From contig CAUJGQ010000138.1 of assembly GCA_963170165.1 (NCBI GenBank), positions 31,690 through 95,689 of the forward strand: a DNA stretch of 64,000 nt, given 5' to 3'. Below, piece by piece: positions 7,306 through 15,845 of this stretch. How positions within the stretch are numbered: position 1 is the stretch's first letter; every line of letters starts with the position of its first letter. A program made the position numbers and the translations under genes. Source of the DNA: Chloroflexota bacterium (GTDB lineage: Bacteria; Chloroflexota; Dehalococcoidia; CAUJGQ01). The notes under the pieces are model-generated. The model saw only the letters and a list, made by a program, of their open reading frames with translations. It was not told the DNA's origin and made no database searches.

Positions 7306-8246
7306 ACGCCGGGGCGGCCGTAGCTCCGCATGGCGGACCCGGCCGCCTTTGGTTTGTGACCCCTTCGTGCCGGCCCGGTCCAGCGGTGGCGACTTCTCCG
7401 CGTGGCCGGGCCGTCTGCTTCGTTTCGCTGCCCGAGGCAATCACCCGCGCCGCGCCGGGTGACCTGGCGGTGCTCCCGCCGCTCAGCCCCGGACAGACGG
7501 TCGAAAGCGCAGCACCATTGCTGGAGCGCGGGGTGCGGGTGGCAGTGGACCTGTCCGGCTACCCGGAGGTGGCGCGGCCGCTGGGGCCTGCCGTGCGAGG
7601 CGGCCGTGTGCTGCTCTCCCCCGGGCCACCGCCATGGACGCAGCGTGCCGCGATGCGCGCGCGCGACGCCGCCGCCGCACTGCTGGCGCTCACCGCCCTT
7701 TCTCCACTGCTGGCTGCCATCGCCATCGCCGTCAAGCGCTCATCGCCGGGGCCGGTGTTCTTCTCGACCACGGTAATCGGCAAGGATGGGCGTCCGTTCC
7801 TCTGGCGCAAGTTCCGCTCGATGCGGCCTGCCCGTGCTGAGGATGATGCCCGCCGTGCCGAACAATATCGGGCACTGGTGGAGACCGGCGTCTCCGGCGG
7901 CAAGCTGATCGACGCCGAGCGCATCACGCCGGTGGGGCGCTTCATCCGCCGTCACAGCCTGGATGAGCTGCCGCAACTCTGGAATGTCTTGCGCGGCGAG
8001 ATGACCCTGATTGGCCCGCGCCCGTGCCTGCCCTACGAGTACGCGGCGCAGCCCGCGTGGCAGCACCGCCGCTACCGTGTGACCCCCGGCCTCTCCGGCC
8101 CGTGGCAGGCGTACGGCCGGGGCCGCGTCTCCGTGGACGAGATGGCACTAATGGACTACTGCTACGGCTACCGCAAGACCTTCGCCTCTGACCTCCGCCT
8201 CATCCTCCACACGCTCCGGGCCGTGGTGTGGGGCGAGAACGTGTGA
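7302..8246 (+). CDS. Undecaprenyl-phosphate sugar-1-phosphate transferase (polyprenyl glycosylphosphotransferase)
   Basis: 314 residues with a GTG start overlapping the previous stop. The C-terminal ~190 residues form the bacterial sugar transferase domain. One hydrophobic helix (LLALTALSPLLAAIAIAVK) is followed by SPGPVFFSTTVIGKDGRPFLWRKF, then RRHSLDELPQLWNVL, MTLIGPRPCLPYE and RVTPGLSGPWQAYGR. This is the monotopic PglC/WbaP-type catalytic fold that loads the first sugar phosphate on undecaprenyl phosphate. The first ~110 residues are an unusual Gly/Pro/Ala-rich domain (VCFVSLPEAITRAAPGDLAVLPP) instead of the usual helix bundle. It may be a small Rossmann-like or regulatory part. Confidence 0.88.
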   Translation: MNAGAAVAPHGGPGRLWFVTPSCRPGPAVATSPRGRAVCFVSLPEAITRAAPGDLAVLPPLSPGQTVESAAPLLERGVRVAVDLSGYPEVARPLGPAVRGGRVLLSPGPPPWTQRAAMRARDAAAALLALTALSPLLAAIAIAVKRSSPGPVFFSTTVIGKDGRPFLWRKFRSMRPARAEDDARRAEQYRALVETGVSGGKLIDAERITPVGRFIRRHSLDELPQLWNVLRGEMTLIGPRPCLPYEYAAQPAWQHRRYRVTPGLSGPWQAYGRGRVSVDEMALMDYCYGYRKTFASDLRLILHTLRAVVWGENV

Positions 8247-8339
8247 AGCGCTATGCGGCGTCCGGCAGCCAGCAACGATGGGCGACAGGCAGCAGGAGCG
8301 ATGCGCGGAAACCGCCGAGCGCACCTCCCGCCGGCATGC

Positions 8340-9593
8340 CTATGTTCCCGTCCTGCCCAAGACGTGTCCCCGACGACCCAGCTCCATCGCGAACACCGGC
8401 CAGACCAGCGGAATGATGGCCGCGGCAACGGCGGCGTTGACCCACAGGGGTGCGGCGAGGCCGAAGCCGGCCGCGAGCAAGCCGCCGAGCAGGGCGCCGG
8501 GGGTGGCGGCGCCGGAGATGAGCATCCGGTACGCGCCGGAGACGCGCCCGCGCAGCGCGTCCGGCGTCAGCCGCTGGCGCTCGGAGATCAGGATCGCGTC
8601 CCACACCAGCGCATGGAAGCCGAACAACGCAAACGACACCCCGGCCAGCCACGGCCCGCGCGAGAGGGCAATCAGCGCCGGGCTGAGCGCCTCGATACAC
8701 AACCCCAGGCGCAACACACGTGACGCCCCCAGCCAGGCGATCCATCGGGCGGCCAGCAGGCTGCCCAACACCGCGCCGGTGGCGTGCGCCGCCAGCAGCA
8801 CGCCGAACCCGGCCGGACCTAGCCCCAGCCGCTCACGGGCGAACAGCGCCATCACCGACACCTGCGCCACCAGCACCAGGTTGAGCAGCGCCAGCGTCAG
8901 CGCCATTGTCCGCAACAGCCGCTGCCCCCACAGCCACCGCACTCCTTCACCTATCTCGCGCGGCAGGCTCCGCAGCGATTGGCTGGCGGCCCGCTCGGGG
9001 CGGAAGCGGCCGCGGAGGGACAGCAGTAACAGCGCTGCCGCGCCCAGCCCGCCCGCACCGACGAAGAACGGCAGTGCCATCGTCACCGCAAACAGCGTGC
9101 CGCCCAGCGGCGGGCCGATGAAGTTGTTGGCGATCACTACCGCGCCGGAAAGACGGGCGTTCGAGCGGGGCAGATCCTCGGCGGGCACCATTGCCGGGGG
9201 CAGCGTGGAGGCGGCGGTATCGAACAACGTCTCCCCCGTACTGAGCAGAAAGAAGATCACATACAACAGCGGCAGGTTCGCCCGGTCCAGCGCCACGGCC
9301 AGCCCCAGCGTCGCGATCAGCACCGCCCGCACGCACGCCACCACCGCCATCAGCAACCGCCGGTCCACCCGGTCGGCGATAGCGCCACTGAACAGCGGGA
9401 ACAGCAGCCACGGAAGCCGCTGCGCGAACGCCAGCCCGGAGACAAGTACCGGATCACGCGTCAGCGCCACCGCCAGCAGCGGGGCGGCAACCAGCGTCAC
9501 ACCGTCCCCCACGTTCGATGCAGCAGTGGCCGCCCACAACGTGGCGAACGGCGGCAGGCGGAGCACGGACCGGCGCGCGGAGCTGGTGGACAT
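8340..9593 (-). CDS. MFS transporter, probable multidrug or macrolide-type exporter
   Basis: About 417 residues from MSTSSARRSVLRLPPF, with about 12 hydrophobic segments. The A-like motif GAIADRVDRRLLM sits between helices 2 and 3, and the second half contains SERQRLTPDALRGRVSGAYRM, typical of MFS_3/enterobactin-exporter-like members. The frame opens upstream to 9749 but would run into the divergent oxidoreductase at 9707, so the internal ATG at 9593 is preferred. It lies on the opposite strand inside a plus-strand sugar-modification cluster, with 94 bp to the convergent sugar transferase. Confidence 0.85.
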   Translation of the reverse strand: MSTSSARRSVLRLPPFATLWAATAASNVGDGVTLVAAPLLAVALTRDPVLVSGLAFAQRLPWLLFPLFSGAIADRVDRRLLMAVVACVRAVLIATLGLAVALDRANLPLLYVIFFLLSTGETLFDTAASTLPPAMVPAEDLPRSNARLSGAVVIANNFIGPPLGGTLFAVTMALPFFVGAGGLGAAALLLLSLRGRFRPERAASQSLRSLPREIGEGVRWLWGQRLLRTMALTLALLNLVLVAQVSVMALFARERLGLGPAGFGVLLAAHATGAVLGSLLAARWIAWLGASRVLRLGLCIEALSPALIALSRGPWLAGVSFALFGFHALVWDAILISERQRLTPDALRGRVSGAYRMLISGAATPGALLGGLLAAGFGLAAPLWVNAAVAAAIIPLVWPVFAMELGRRGHVLGRTGT

Positions 9594-9706
9594 CGGCGCC
9601 TTTTCTGCTGCCGGCTCCCCCGAATCACATTCCGGCCGAGCTTGCATCCCGGCATCGCGCTGGCCCAAGCTGAAGAAAGAGGCCATACAGGCCGGCAGGT
9701 GCGCGC

Positions 9707-10681
9707 ATGATCCGGGTGGCCGTGATTGGTGCAGGATACTGGGGGCCAAACGTGATCCGCACCCTGCATGAGCTACCGAACTGCGATCTGGCCGCCGTTT
9801 GTGACCGCAGCCCCGGCCGGCTGCAGTACATCGCTGAACGCTTCGCCGGTGTCCCCCTTACGACCGAAGTCGCAGACATCTTGCACGATCCTTCCATCGA
9901 TGCCGTGGCGATCGTGACGCCGGTCTCCACCCACCGGCTGCTAGCAGAAGCGGCGCTGGCGGCGGGCAAACACGTCTTTGTCGAAAAGCCGCTAGCGCAC
10001 ACGGTCGCTGATGCCGAGGCGATGGTGTCCGCGGCGGAGCGCGCCGGCCGGGTGCTGGCGGTGGGCCATCTCTTCCTTTATCACCCGGCTGTGGTGCGGC
10101 TGCGCGAGGCGGTGCACGCCGGTGAGTTGGGTACGCTGTGCTACGCCGAGTCCGGCCGGGTCAATCTCGGCCCGCCCGCCTCCGAGGTGGATGTGATCTG
10201 GGACCTGGCGGTGCATGACATCGCTATCCTGCTCTCGCTACTGGGTAGTGAGCCGGTGGAGGTGGCCTGCGAGCGGCGGCGGTACGTGCATCCCTCGCTC
10301 ACCGATGTCGCCTTCATCACGTTGCGGTTCGCCGGCGGCTTCCTCGCTCAACATCACGTCTCGTGGCTGTCGCCGGTGCGTGTCCGCCGCTTCTCCCTGT
10401 CCGGCACGGCGGGTGCAGCGGTGTTCGATGACACGCGCACGGAGGGCAAGCTCTTGCTGACGGACAAGGGCGAGGATAGCCGCATCGCCGGGGCGGCCGG
10501 CACGGGTGAGCTGTTTTACCGTCCCGGCGTAGTGCGCGTGCCGGAGCTGGGAACCGCGCAGCCGCTGGCGGCCGAGCTGAGCCACTTCCTCGACTGCATC
10601 CGTGAGGGGCGGCGGCCGCTGGCAGACGGCCACGCCGGTCTGGCGGTGGTGCGCGTGCTGGAGCGGGCGAGCCGCGGGTAG
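9707..10681 (+). CDS. Gfo/Idh/MocA family NAD(P)-dependent sugar dehydrogenase
   Basis: 324 residues. The Rossmann motif is VAVIGAGYWGPNVIRTL at the N-terminus. HVFVEKPLAHTVADAEAMV holds the conserved EKP lysine, VGHLFLYHPAVVRLRE follows, and DLAVHDIAILLSLLG carries the family's catalytic histidine region. Members such as WlbA oxidise or reduce nucleotide sugars and often act with a DegT aminotransferase, which is encoded nearby. The SDR epimerase follows 11 bp downstream, so the two form an operon. Confidence 0.9.
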   Translation: MIRVAVIGAGYWGPNVIRTLHELPNCDLAAVCDRSPGRLQYIAERFAGVPLTTEVADILHDPSIDAVAIVTPVSTHRLLAEAALAAGKHVFVEKPLAHTVADAEAMVSAAERAGRVLAVGHLFLYHPAVVRLREAVHAGELGTLCYAESGRVNLGPPASEVDVIWDLAVHDIAILLSLLGSEPVEVACERRRYVHPSLTDVAFITLRFAGGFLAQHHVSWLSPVRVRRFSLSGTAGAAVFDDTRTEGKLLLTDKGEDSRIAGAAGTGELFYRPGVVRVPELGTAQPLAAELSHFLDCIREGRRPLADGHAGLAVVRVLERASRG

Positions 10682-10692
10682 GAGCGGACCGG

Positions 10693-11805
10693 ATGCAGGT
10701 ACTGGTGACGGGAGGAGCGGGCTTCATCGGCTCGCATACGGTCGATGCGCTGCTGGCGGGCGGCCACCAGGTGCGCGTGCTGGACAGCCTCGAGCCGCCC
10801 GTCCACACCGGTGCGTGGCCCGCCTACCTACCCGAGGCGGTCGAGCTGCAGCACGGCAGCGTCACCGACCGCGCGGCCCTGCGCACCGCCCTGGACGGCG
10901 TGGATGCCGTGTTTCACCTTGCCGCCTACCAGGACTACCTTACGGACTTCTCCCGCTTTTTCCTCGTCAACAGCGCGGCCACGGCCTTGCTGTACGAGCT
11001 GATCGTCAACGACCGGCTGCCCGTGCGCAAGGTCGTCGTCGCCTCCTCGCAGGCGGTCTACGGCGAGGGAGCGTACCGCTGCCCCAATGACGGCGTGATG
11101 TACCCCGGCCAGCGCAGCGTGGAACAGCTAAGCGCCCGTCACTGGGAGATCCCCTGCCCGCGCTGCGGCGGGACGCTGGAACCGCTGGCCACGGATGAGA
11201 CGGCGGCCGCGCCCCACAACAGCTACGCCCTCTCCAAGCGGGACCAGGAGGAGATTGCGGTTAAGCTGGGCCGGCGCTACGACATCCCCAGCGTGGCGCT
11301 GCGCTACTCGATTGTGCAGGGGCCGCGCCAGTCCTTCCGTAACGCCTACTCCGGCGCGCTGCGCTCCTTTGCCGTGCGCGTGCTCAGTGGCCGCCCGCCC
11401 GTGCTGTACGAGGACGGCCGGCAACTGCGGGACTACGTCTCGATTCACGATGTCGTGCGCGCCAACTTGCTGGTCTTCCAGGACCCACGGGCAGACTACG
11501 GCGTATTCAACGTGGGCGCAGACCGGCGCGTAACCGTCGAGGACCTAGCGCGCATGGTGCTCGCGGCAGCCGGCACGGCGGGCGAGCCGGAGGTGAGCGG
11601 CCTGTACCGCCTGGGCGACACCCGCCACATCATCTCGGATATCACCCGCCTGCAGGCCCTCGGCTGGGCACCCGCGATCTCCCAGGAAGCCGCCGTCCAA
11701 GAGTACTTCGCCTGGGCCGCCGCCCAACCGGACATCTACGACAGCTTCGCCGAAGCCCAAGCCCGGATGCGTGCCGCCGGCGTGCTGCGAGAGGCAGGGG
11801 AATGA
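10693..11805 (+). CDS. NAD-dependent sugar-nucleotide epimerase/dehydratase (extended SDR) with a Cys-rich insert
   Basis: 370 residues. The NAD motif is VLVTGGAGFIGSHTVDALL, and the catalytic pair is in the YALSKRD (YxxxK) segment, with VVASSQAVYGEG supplying the Ser/Thr. Between them is an insert of about 60 residues with three cysteines (YRCPNDG and PCPRCGG), a probable structural zinc site. This insert resembles that of enzymes annotated dTDP-L-rhamnose 4-epimerase, but I cannot fix the substrate. RDYVSIHDVVRANLLVF and FNVGADRRVTVEDLA are typical of the C-terminal part. Confidence 0.88.
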   Translation: MQVLVTGGAGFIGSHTVDALLAGGHQVRVLDSLEPPVHTGAWPAYLPEAVELQHGSVTDRAALRTALDGVDAVFHLAAYQDYLTDFSRFFLVNSAATALLYELIVNDRLPVRKVVVASSQAVYGEGAYRCPNDGVMYPGQRSVEQLSARHWEIPCPRCGGTLEPLATDETAAAPHNSYALSKRDQEEIAVKLGRRYDIPSVALRYSIVQGPRQSFRNAYSGALRSFAVRVLSGRPPVLYEDGRQLRDYVSIHDVVRANLLVFQDPRADYGVFNVGADRRVTVEDLARMVLAAAGTAGEPEVSGLYRLGDTRHIISDITRLQALGWAPAISQEAAVQEYFAWAAAQPDIYDSFAEAQARMRAAGVLREAGE

Positions 11806-11827
11806 GGTTGAGGACAGGATCGAGTAG

Positions 11828-11842
11828 GGGCGGCCACCGCCC
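11828..11842 (+). terminator. Weak hairpin after the epimerase gene
   Basis: GGGCGG-CCA-CCGCCC forms a short GC stem 22 bp after the epimerase stop. There is no T-run, so termination is only possible. Confidence 0.25.
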
Positions 11843-11912
11843 GCAACGCTCCATCGGGTCAACTTGTTCATCCGGCAGATGAGGTGGAAAGGGCGCCGGG
11901 TGCCGGCTCCGG

Positions 11913-13961
11913 CTACTTCAGCCTGACCTCCAACTCCACGCTGGCAAGCAGGCGGTCACGCAGCACAAGGGTGTTCCCCTCGCGCTCCATCGGCCGGTTG
12001 TGCTCAGCAGAAGTCCCCTCGGGGAGATGAACGCGCACCACCAGCTCGTGGCCGGCAGTGCCAGGCTGCTTGATGATCATCAGCCGGTACTGCCCGTTGC
12101 CTGCACGGTCGGCAGGGATCTGATAGCCGTAGCTGAAGGCCTGGGTCGTGGTGGCAGGAACGCGATGATAGCGCTCGAAGGAGGTGAAGCCGAGGTCCTG
12201 GACGATCCCCGGCCGCGTGCCGGTGGAAGCATCGAGCAGGCGGCTGTTGCGCGGCACGTACACGCGCACATAGGTGCCGTAGATGCCCGGGGCCTCCACC
12301 AGCTCGCGCTTGAAGGCGTCCCACTCCGCGCCGTAGATCCGCGTGGTGACATCGCGCGCCTGCTGCGGTGTCACCCGGTTATGGTAGGTGATGGTCACCC
12401 GGCTGGCCTGGGCGACCCCGCGCCCGTTCAGCCACACGTCATACTCGATCCGTTCACCGATGTATGGCCCCACCTTGGAGTACGACAAGTTGGCGTCGAC
12501 GACGCCCAGCACATCACCGGTCGTGGGTGGGGCAAAGCGGCCGTCGGCGCCGTAGCGCCGCGCCATCGCCTGCGGCGCCTCGTCGTGGAAGGCGACAAGC
12601 AACTGCCGTTCCTTCACGGCCCCTTGCAGCGCCTTGACCACCTTCGGCAGCTCGTCTGACGAGGCGTTCTGCACGCGGCTGATCACCGCCTGCAGCAGCG
12701 GCTCCAGCACCTTACCCTTGTTGCGCTCACCGTCCAGCGGGTTCGGTCCCTGGAAGTAGATGAGCTGCTCGGCCAGCTTGTACCAGGTGTCAGCGGACAC
12801 TGGCTCTTCAAACCCCTCCACTGGGATCGGACCCAACACATCGAGCAGCATCCCGACGGTGTAGGTGTTGAAGGCAATCACGCCGTCCACGCGGATATCG
12901 CGCTGCTGCATGAGCATCCGCTCCACCGTCGCGGCGGTGGTGGGGAAATCCGGCGACCAGTTGCTGTCCCGCAACGTCCAGCCGCCGCCGCCCAGGTGGA
13001 CGAACAGTGGCGGTGGCATCGGCTCAAAGCCGCGGGCGGGGTTGTCGAAGGTGTAGGAGCCGCGGTAGTCCTCGCCGATGGTGGCGCCGTTCTCGATGGT
13101 GACAATACCGAGCGAGCCGATGAATCCGCCGGTGGGCCGCAGCTCCGCCGAGTTCTGGCCCAGCACAGCGTAGGTCCGGCGGCCGTCCATCCCCAGCACG
13201 GCACGGGCAGCCGGCGGCATCTCTACCAGCAAGTCGACGTTCTCCTGCACCGGCCGGATACGCCGGTCGAACGTGTCGAGCGCGCCACGGGCCGGGGCCA
13301 GCGGGCCGGTCAGGTGCGCAGCATCTACGGAGCGGCGCAAGGCAATGGCGCGCTGGATGTCCTCGTACGCGCGGCGGAAGTCCGGCTCGGCATCGGTCAG
13401 CCCGGCGGCCAGCCGCGCCCCCGCCGGCTCGCGCTCCGCCCCTGGCGCTGCCTGCTGGTCGATGCGCTCGGTCAGGCGGGTGAAGGCGTCGGAGAGAGTG
13501 ACACCGGCGCTGGACAGGTGCTGCGCCGAGGCGATCAGCGGCTCAACCTCGGAGAGGCCGCGGGGCCACCCGGGCAGCCGCGCCCCCACCGCCAGTAGCG
13601 GCCCCAGCCGGTCCAGCCGCCGCTGGGCGGAGCCGAGCGCGGTGGAGGCGGCGGTGAGATGGGCTGACGAGGTGGCGAGCGCCGCCTGCGCCTCGCGGAA
13701 GGAGCCGAAGTCCGACAGTAGCGGGTCGGCGACCGAGGCGGCGGCGTCGAACTCGGCCTCAGCACGCTGCAGGTCCTCGCGCAGCGCCAGCGCCTCGCGC
13801 GCCGCCAGCCCGCCCACTAGCACGCCGAGCAGCACGAGCGCCAGCGCGGCCAGCGCCCACATCCGTGGCCGCCGCCACCACGGCCGGCGCCGGCGACGGA
13901 TGCGCATCCACGGCTGCTCGCGGTATCCGGATTCGGGCAGCGTCTCTCTCAGCGTCCCCAC
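11913..13961 (-). CDS. DUF4012 domain-containing membrane-anchored protein
   Basis: 682 residues. A very basic N-terminus (RIRRRRRPWWRRPR) precedes a single membrane helix (WALAALALVLLGVLVGGLAA). A helical, Ala/Leu-rich region follows (about 60-230). The DUF4012 core has RRTYAVLGQNSAELRPTGGF, IGSLGIVTIENG, SPDFPTTAATVERM, VDGVIAFNTYTVGMLLDVLG and a C-terminal beta-rich part (VTITYHNRVTPQQAR). DUF4012 proteins are found in Gram-positive and Chloroflexota genomes near exopolysaccharide genes, and the fold of the core resembles LCP-type proteins. It is convergent with the sugar cluster here. The start is GTG 13961 or ATG 13907. Confidence 0.85.
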   Translation of the reverse strand: MGTLRETLPESGYREQPWMRIRRRRRPWWRRPRMWALAALALVLLGVLVGGLAAREALALREDLQRAEAEFDAAASVADPLLSDFGSFREAQAALATSSAHLTAASTALGSAQRRLDRLGPLLAVGARLPGWPRGLSEVEPLIASAQHLSSAGVTLSDAFTRLTERIDQQAAPGAEREPAGARLAAGLTDAEPDFRRAYEDIQRAIALRRSVDAAHLTGPLAPARGALDTFDRRIRPVQENVDLLVEMPPAARAVLGMDGRRTYAVLGQNSAELRPTGGFIGSLGIVTIENGATIGEDYRGSYTFDNPARGFEPMPPPLFVHLGGGGWTLRDSNWSPDFPTTAATVERMLMQQRDIRVDGVIAFNTYTVGMLLDVLGPIPVEGFEEPVSADTWYKLAEQLIYFQGPNPLDGERNKGKVLEPLLQAVISRVQNASSDELPKVVKALQGAVKERQLLVAFHDEAPQAMARRYGADGRFAPPTTGDVLGVVDANLSYSKVGPYIGERIEYDVWLNGRGVAQASRVTITYHNRVTPQQARDVTTRIYGAEWDAFKRELVEAPGIYGTYVRVYVPRNSRLLDASTGTRPGIVQDLGFTSFERYHRVPATTTQAFSYGYQIPADRAGNGQYRLMIIKQPGTAGHELVVRVHLPEGTSAEHNRPMEREGNTLVLRDRLLASVELEVRLK

Positions 13962-14141
13962 CCCTCGCTGCCGGCTCTCGCCTCAGTATCGCACGGCCTT
14001 CAGACGAGTATCGACACCCTGGCGCCGCCCCTCAACCCGCTGCAATCATCTCGAAAGCGGGTGTCCGGTCGCTTGACAGCCGTGCTAGACTCCCTTCACC
14101 CCTGCCGCGCGGGGGTGCACCATGACAACGCGAGGTGGCGC

Positions 14142-14234
14142 ATGCCGGATAAAGGAAAGAGCGGCCCCAAGGGCAAAGGCGGCACGAAGCCCGCGGGAGG
14201 CAAGACCAACAAGGGCGGCAAGGGCGGGCGCTAG
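14142..14234 (+). CDS. 30-residue Lys/Gly-rich basic microprotein
   Basis: The ATG at 14142 follows CGAGGTGG with good spacing. The product (MPDKGKSGPKGKGG...GGKGGR) is about one third Lys/Arg and one third Gly, with no hydrophobic core. It is probably disordered and could bind nucleic acid or be ribosome-associated. A TTGACA hexamer lies at 14073-14078, and the ORF ends 6 bp before a perfect GC hairpin. These signals argue for a real gene, though a chance ORF cannot be excluded. Confidence 0.5.
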   Translation: MPDKGKSGPKGKGGTKPAGGKTNKGGKGGR

Positions 14235-14240
14235 CATGGC

Positions 14241-14276
14241 TGAGCAGCAGGGGCCACCGTTCACCCCTGCTGCTCG
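14241..14276. terminator. Bidirectional hairpin between convergent genes
   Basis: AGCAGCAGGGG (14243-14253) pairs exactly with CCCCTGCTGCT (14264-14274), with further G-C and G-T pairs outside and a 10-base loop. It lies between the microprotein and the AAA ATPase, which converge here. There is no long T-run on either strand. Confidence 0.6.
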
Positions 14277-14289
14277 TTCGGTGGAGCGG

Positions 14290-15279
14290 CTACGCCCAGC
14301 TCCACCAGCGGCGCGGCTTCTTGGCGCGGCCGGCGCGGTTCCACTCGAACTGGGAGACGGAAGCCAGCAGGTCATCTTCGGTGATCACCCCTTCAGTCGC
14401 CCCGGAGCGCACCTTCTCCTCCAGCGTGCGCCTGACCATCTCCTCAATCTCGGCGCCGGACATGCCGGCGGTCTCGCGCAGCAGCCGCCGGTAATCAGTG
14501 TGCGCGAACAAATCGCGCCCGGCCAGCGCTTCGGCGCGGCGCTGGTGCACGCCCAGGATCTGCAACCGCGCCGCTTCATCCGGCAGCGGTACATGGATCA
14601 GCCGGTCCAACCGCCCTGGACGGGTGAAGGCAGGGTCGACGGCATCCAGCCGGTTCGTGGCGGCCAGCACGGCCACACCCTGGAGCGGCTGCAATCCGTC
14701 CAGATTCTCCAGCAACGTGGCCACGACGCGGTTCGTCGCCTCGTGCGCCGTCTCGCGTGACGGAGTGAGGGCGTCCACTTCATCCAGGAAGAGCACGCAC
14801 GGAGCGCGGCGGCGGGCCTCATCGAACGCCTCCTGCATCCGCTTTTCCGCCTCGCCGTACCACATGGAGGCGACATCCACCGCGCGGATGTGGATGAACT
14901 CGGCGTCGGCCTGCCCGGCGACACAGCGGGCAAGCAACGTCTTGCCGGTGCCCGGCGGGCCATACAGCAGCACGCCGCGCGGCGGGCGGGTGCCCCAGCG
15001 CTGATACAGATCCGGCGTGGCCAGCGCGGCGCAGATGCCTTCCAGCTCGCGTTTGGCCTCGTCGCAGCCGCCCACATCGGCAAAGGTGACGTTCGGCACG
15101 TCACGCACGACCCGCTCCGCGGTCGAGGTACGGCCATTGCCGCCTTCTGTCTGGACGGGAAAGGTCTCATTGATCTGGCGGCCGATCCCCTCCGCCGCAC
15201 GGCGCAGGCCCTCAGTAAACCGGGACAGCAGATCGTCCCCGCCGGACCCACCCGGGCCACCGGGCGCACGATTGGCCAT
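14290..15279 (-). CDS. FtsH-like AAA+ ATPase without a protease domain
   Basis: 329 residues from ATG 15279, which follows GGGAGG at 9 bases. The N-terminal ~75 residues are Gly-rich, then amphipathic (LLSRFTEGLRRAAEGIGRQI), with no membrane helix. The AAA domain starts VTFADVGGCDEAKRELEGI, closely resembling FtsH. Walker A is GPPGTGKT, Walker B is CVLFLDEVDAL, sensor 1 is AATN, and the SRH arginines are in FTRPGRLDRLIHV. The C-terminal lid includes ETAGMSGAEIEEMVRRTLEE. The HEXXH metalloprotease is missing, so it probably remodels or unfolds partners rather than degrading them. The frame is open upstream to 15414 but without a ribosome site. Confidence 0.85.
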   Translation of the reverse strand: MANRAPGGPGGSGGDDLLSRFTEGLRRAAEGIGRQINETFPVQTEGGNGRTSTAERVVRDVPNVTFADVGGCDEAKRELEGICAALATPDLYQRWGTRPPRGVLLYGPPGTGKTLLARCVAGQADAEFIHIRAVDVASMWYGEAEKRMQEAFDEARRRAPCVLFLDEVDALTPSRETAHEATNRVVATLLENLDGLQPLQGVAVLAATNRLDAVDPAFTRPGRLDRLIHVPLPDEAARLQILGVHQRRAEALAGRDLFAHTDYRRLLRETAGMSGAEIEEMVRRTLEEKVRSGATEGVITEDDLLASVSQFEWNRAGRAKKPRRWWSWA

Positions 15280-15423
15280 CGCCGCAACCTCCCACGAACG
15301 GCGCGCACGCCGCGCCGCCTTCATTGTAGCGGCAGCGGGCTGCGGGGAGGGGCCGGGCATCCCGCCGCAGGCGTCCCGTTCGTCCGTTACCGGACCGCCA
15401 TCGCCGGCCGGCACAGATGCTGG

Positions 15424-15449
15424 CTATACCTAGCAGTTCAATGTATAGT
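15424..15449 (+). promoter_or_regulatory. PadR promoter/operator, leaderless arrangement
   Basis: CTATAC (15424-15429) and GTATAG (15443-15448) form an inverted repeat, a plausible autoregulatory PadR operator. TATAGT (15444-15449) is a near-consensus -10 ending only 6 bases before the ATG at 15456. Transcription would therefore start at or next to the A of the start codon, and there is no Shine-Dalgarno. Confidence 0.55.
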
Positions 15450-15455
15450 GCTGCT

Positions 15456-15839
15456 ATGCACACCAAGATCGAGGCTCGTATCGGGAAGGACCTCGTCGCC
15501 GCGTCGGCGATGCCTCTGGTTCTGGCCATCCTTGACGACGGCGAGAGCTATGGCTACGCCATCCTCAAGCGGATCAACGAGCTGTCCGGCGGCGCGCTGG
15601 AGTGGACTGATGGGATGCTGTACCCGCTGCTGCACCGGCTCGACCGGCTGGGCTACGTCGAGGCCCGGTGGATCGCGCCGGAGGGCGGGCGGCGGCGCCG
15701 GTACTACCGCATCACGCCTGCGGGCCGCAACACGCTGACCGAGCAGCGCCGGCAATGGGAAGTGGTGTCAGAGGCGCTGCGCAATGCCTGGCATGGCTTT
15801 CCGATCACCATCTCCGCGCTCAGCCCAGCCAAGGGATAA
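15456..15839 (+). CDS. PadR family transcriptional regulator
   Basis: 127 residues. It has the winged-helix PadR pattern: KDLVAASAMPLVLAILDDGE, SYGYAILKRINEL, EWTDGMLYPLLHRLDRLGYVEARW, then GGRRRRYYRITPAGRNTL, followed by the C-terminal dimerisation helix. PadR proteins usually repress a neighbouring transporter or membrane protein gene, and here a multispan protein follows 6 bp downstream. The start used is the ATG immediately after the -10 element. The frame is open upstream to 15417, but that part contains the promoter. Confidence 0.92.
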   Translation: MHTKIEARIGKDLVAASAMPLVLAILDDGESYGYAILKRINELSGGALEWTDGMLYPLLHRLDRLGYVEARWIAPEGGRRRRYYRITPAGRNTLTEQRRQWEVVSEALRNAWHGFPITISALSPAKG

Positions 15840-15845
15840 CCGTCA

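Noticed and set aside
8278..9771. Plus-strand Ser/Arg/Ala-rich ORF of 497 residues
   Set aside because: Opposite a clear MFS gene; composition is typical of the antisense frame of hydrophobic sequence.
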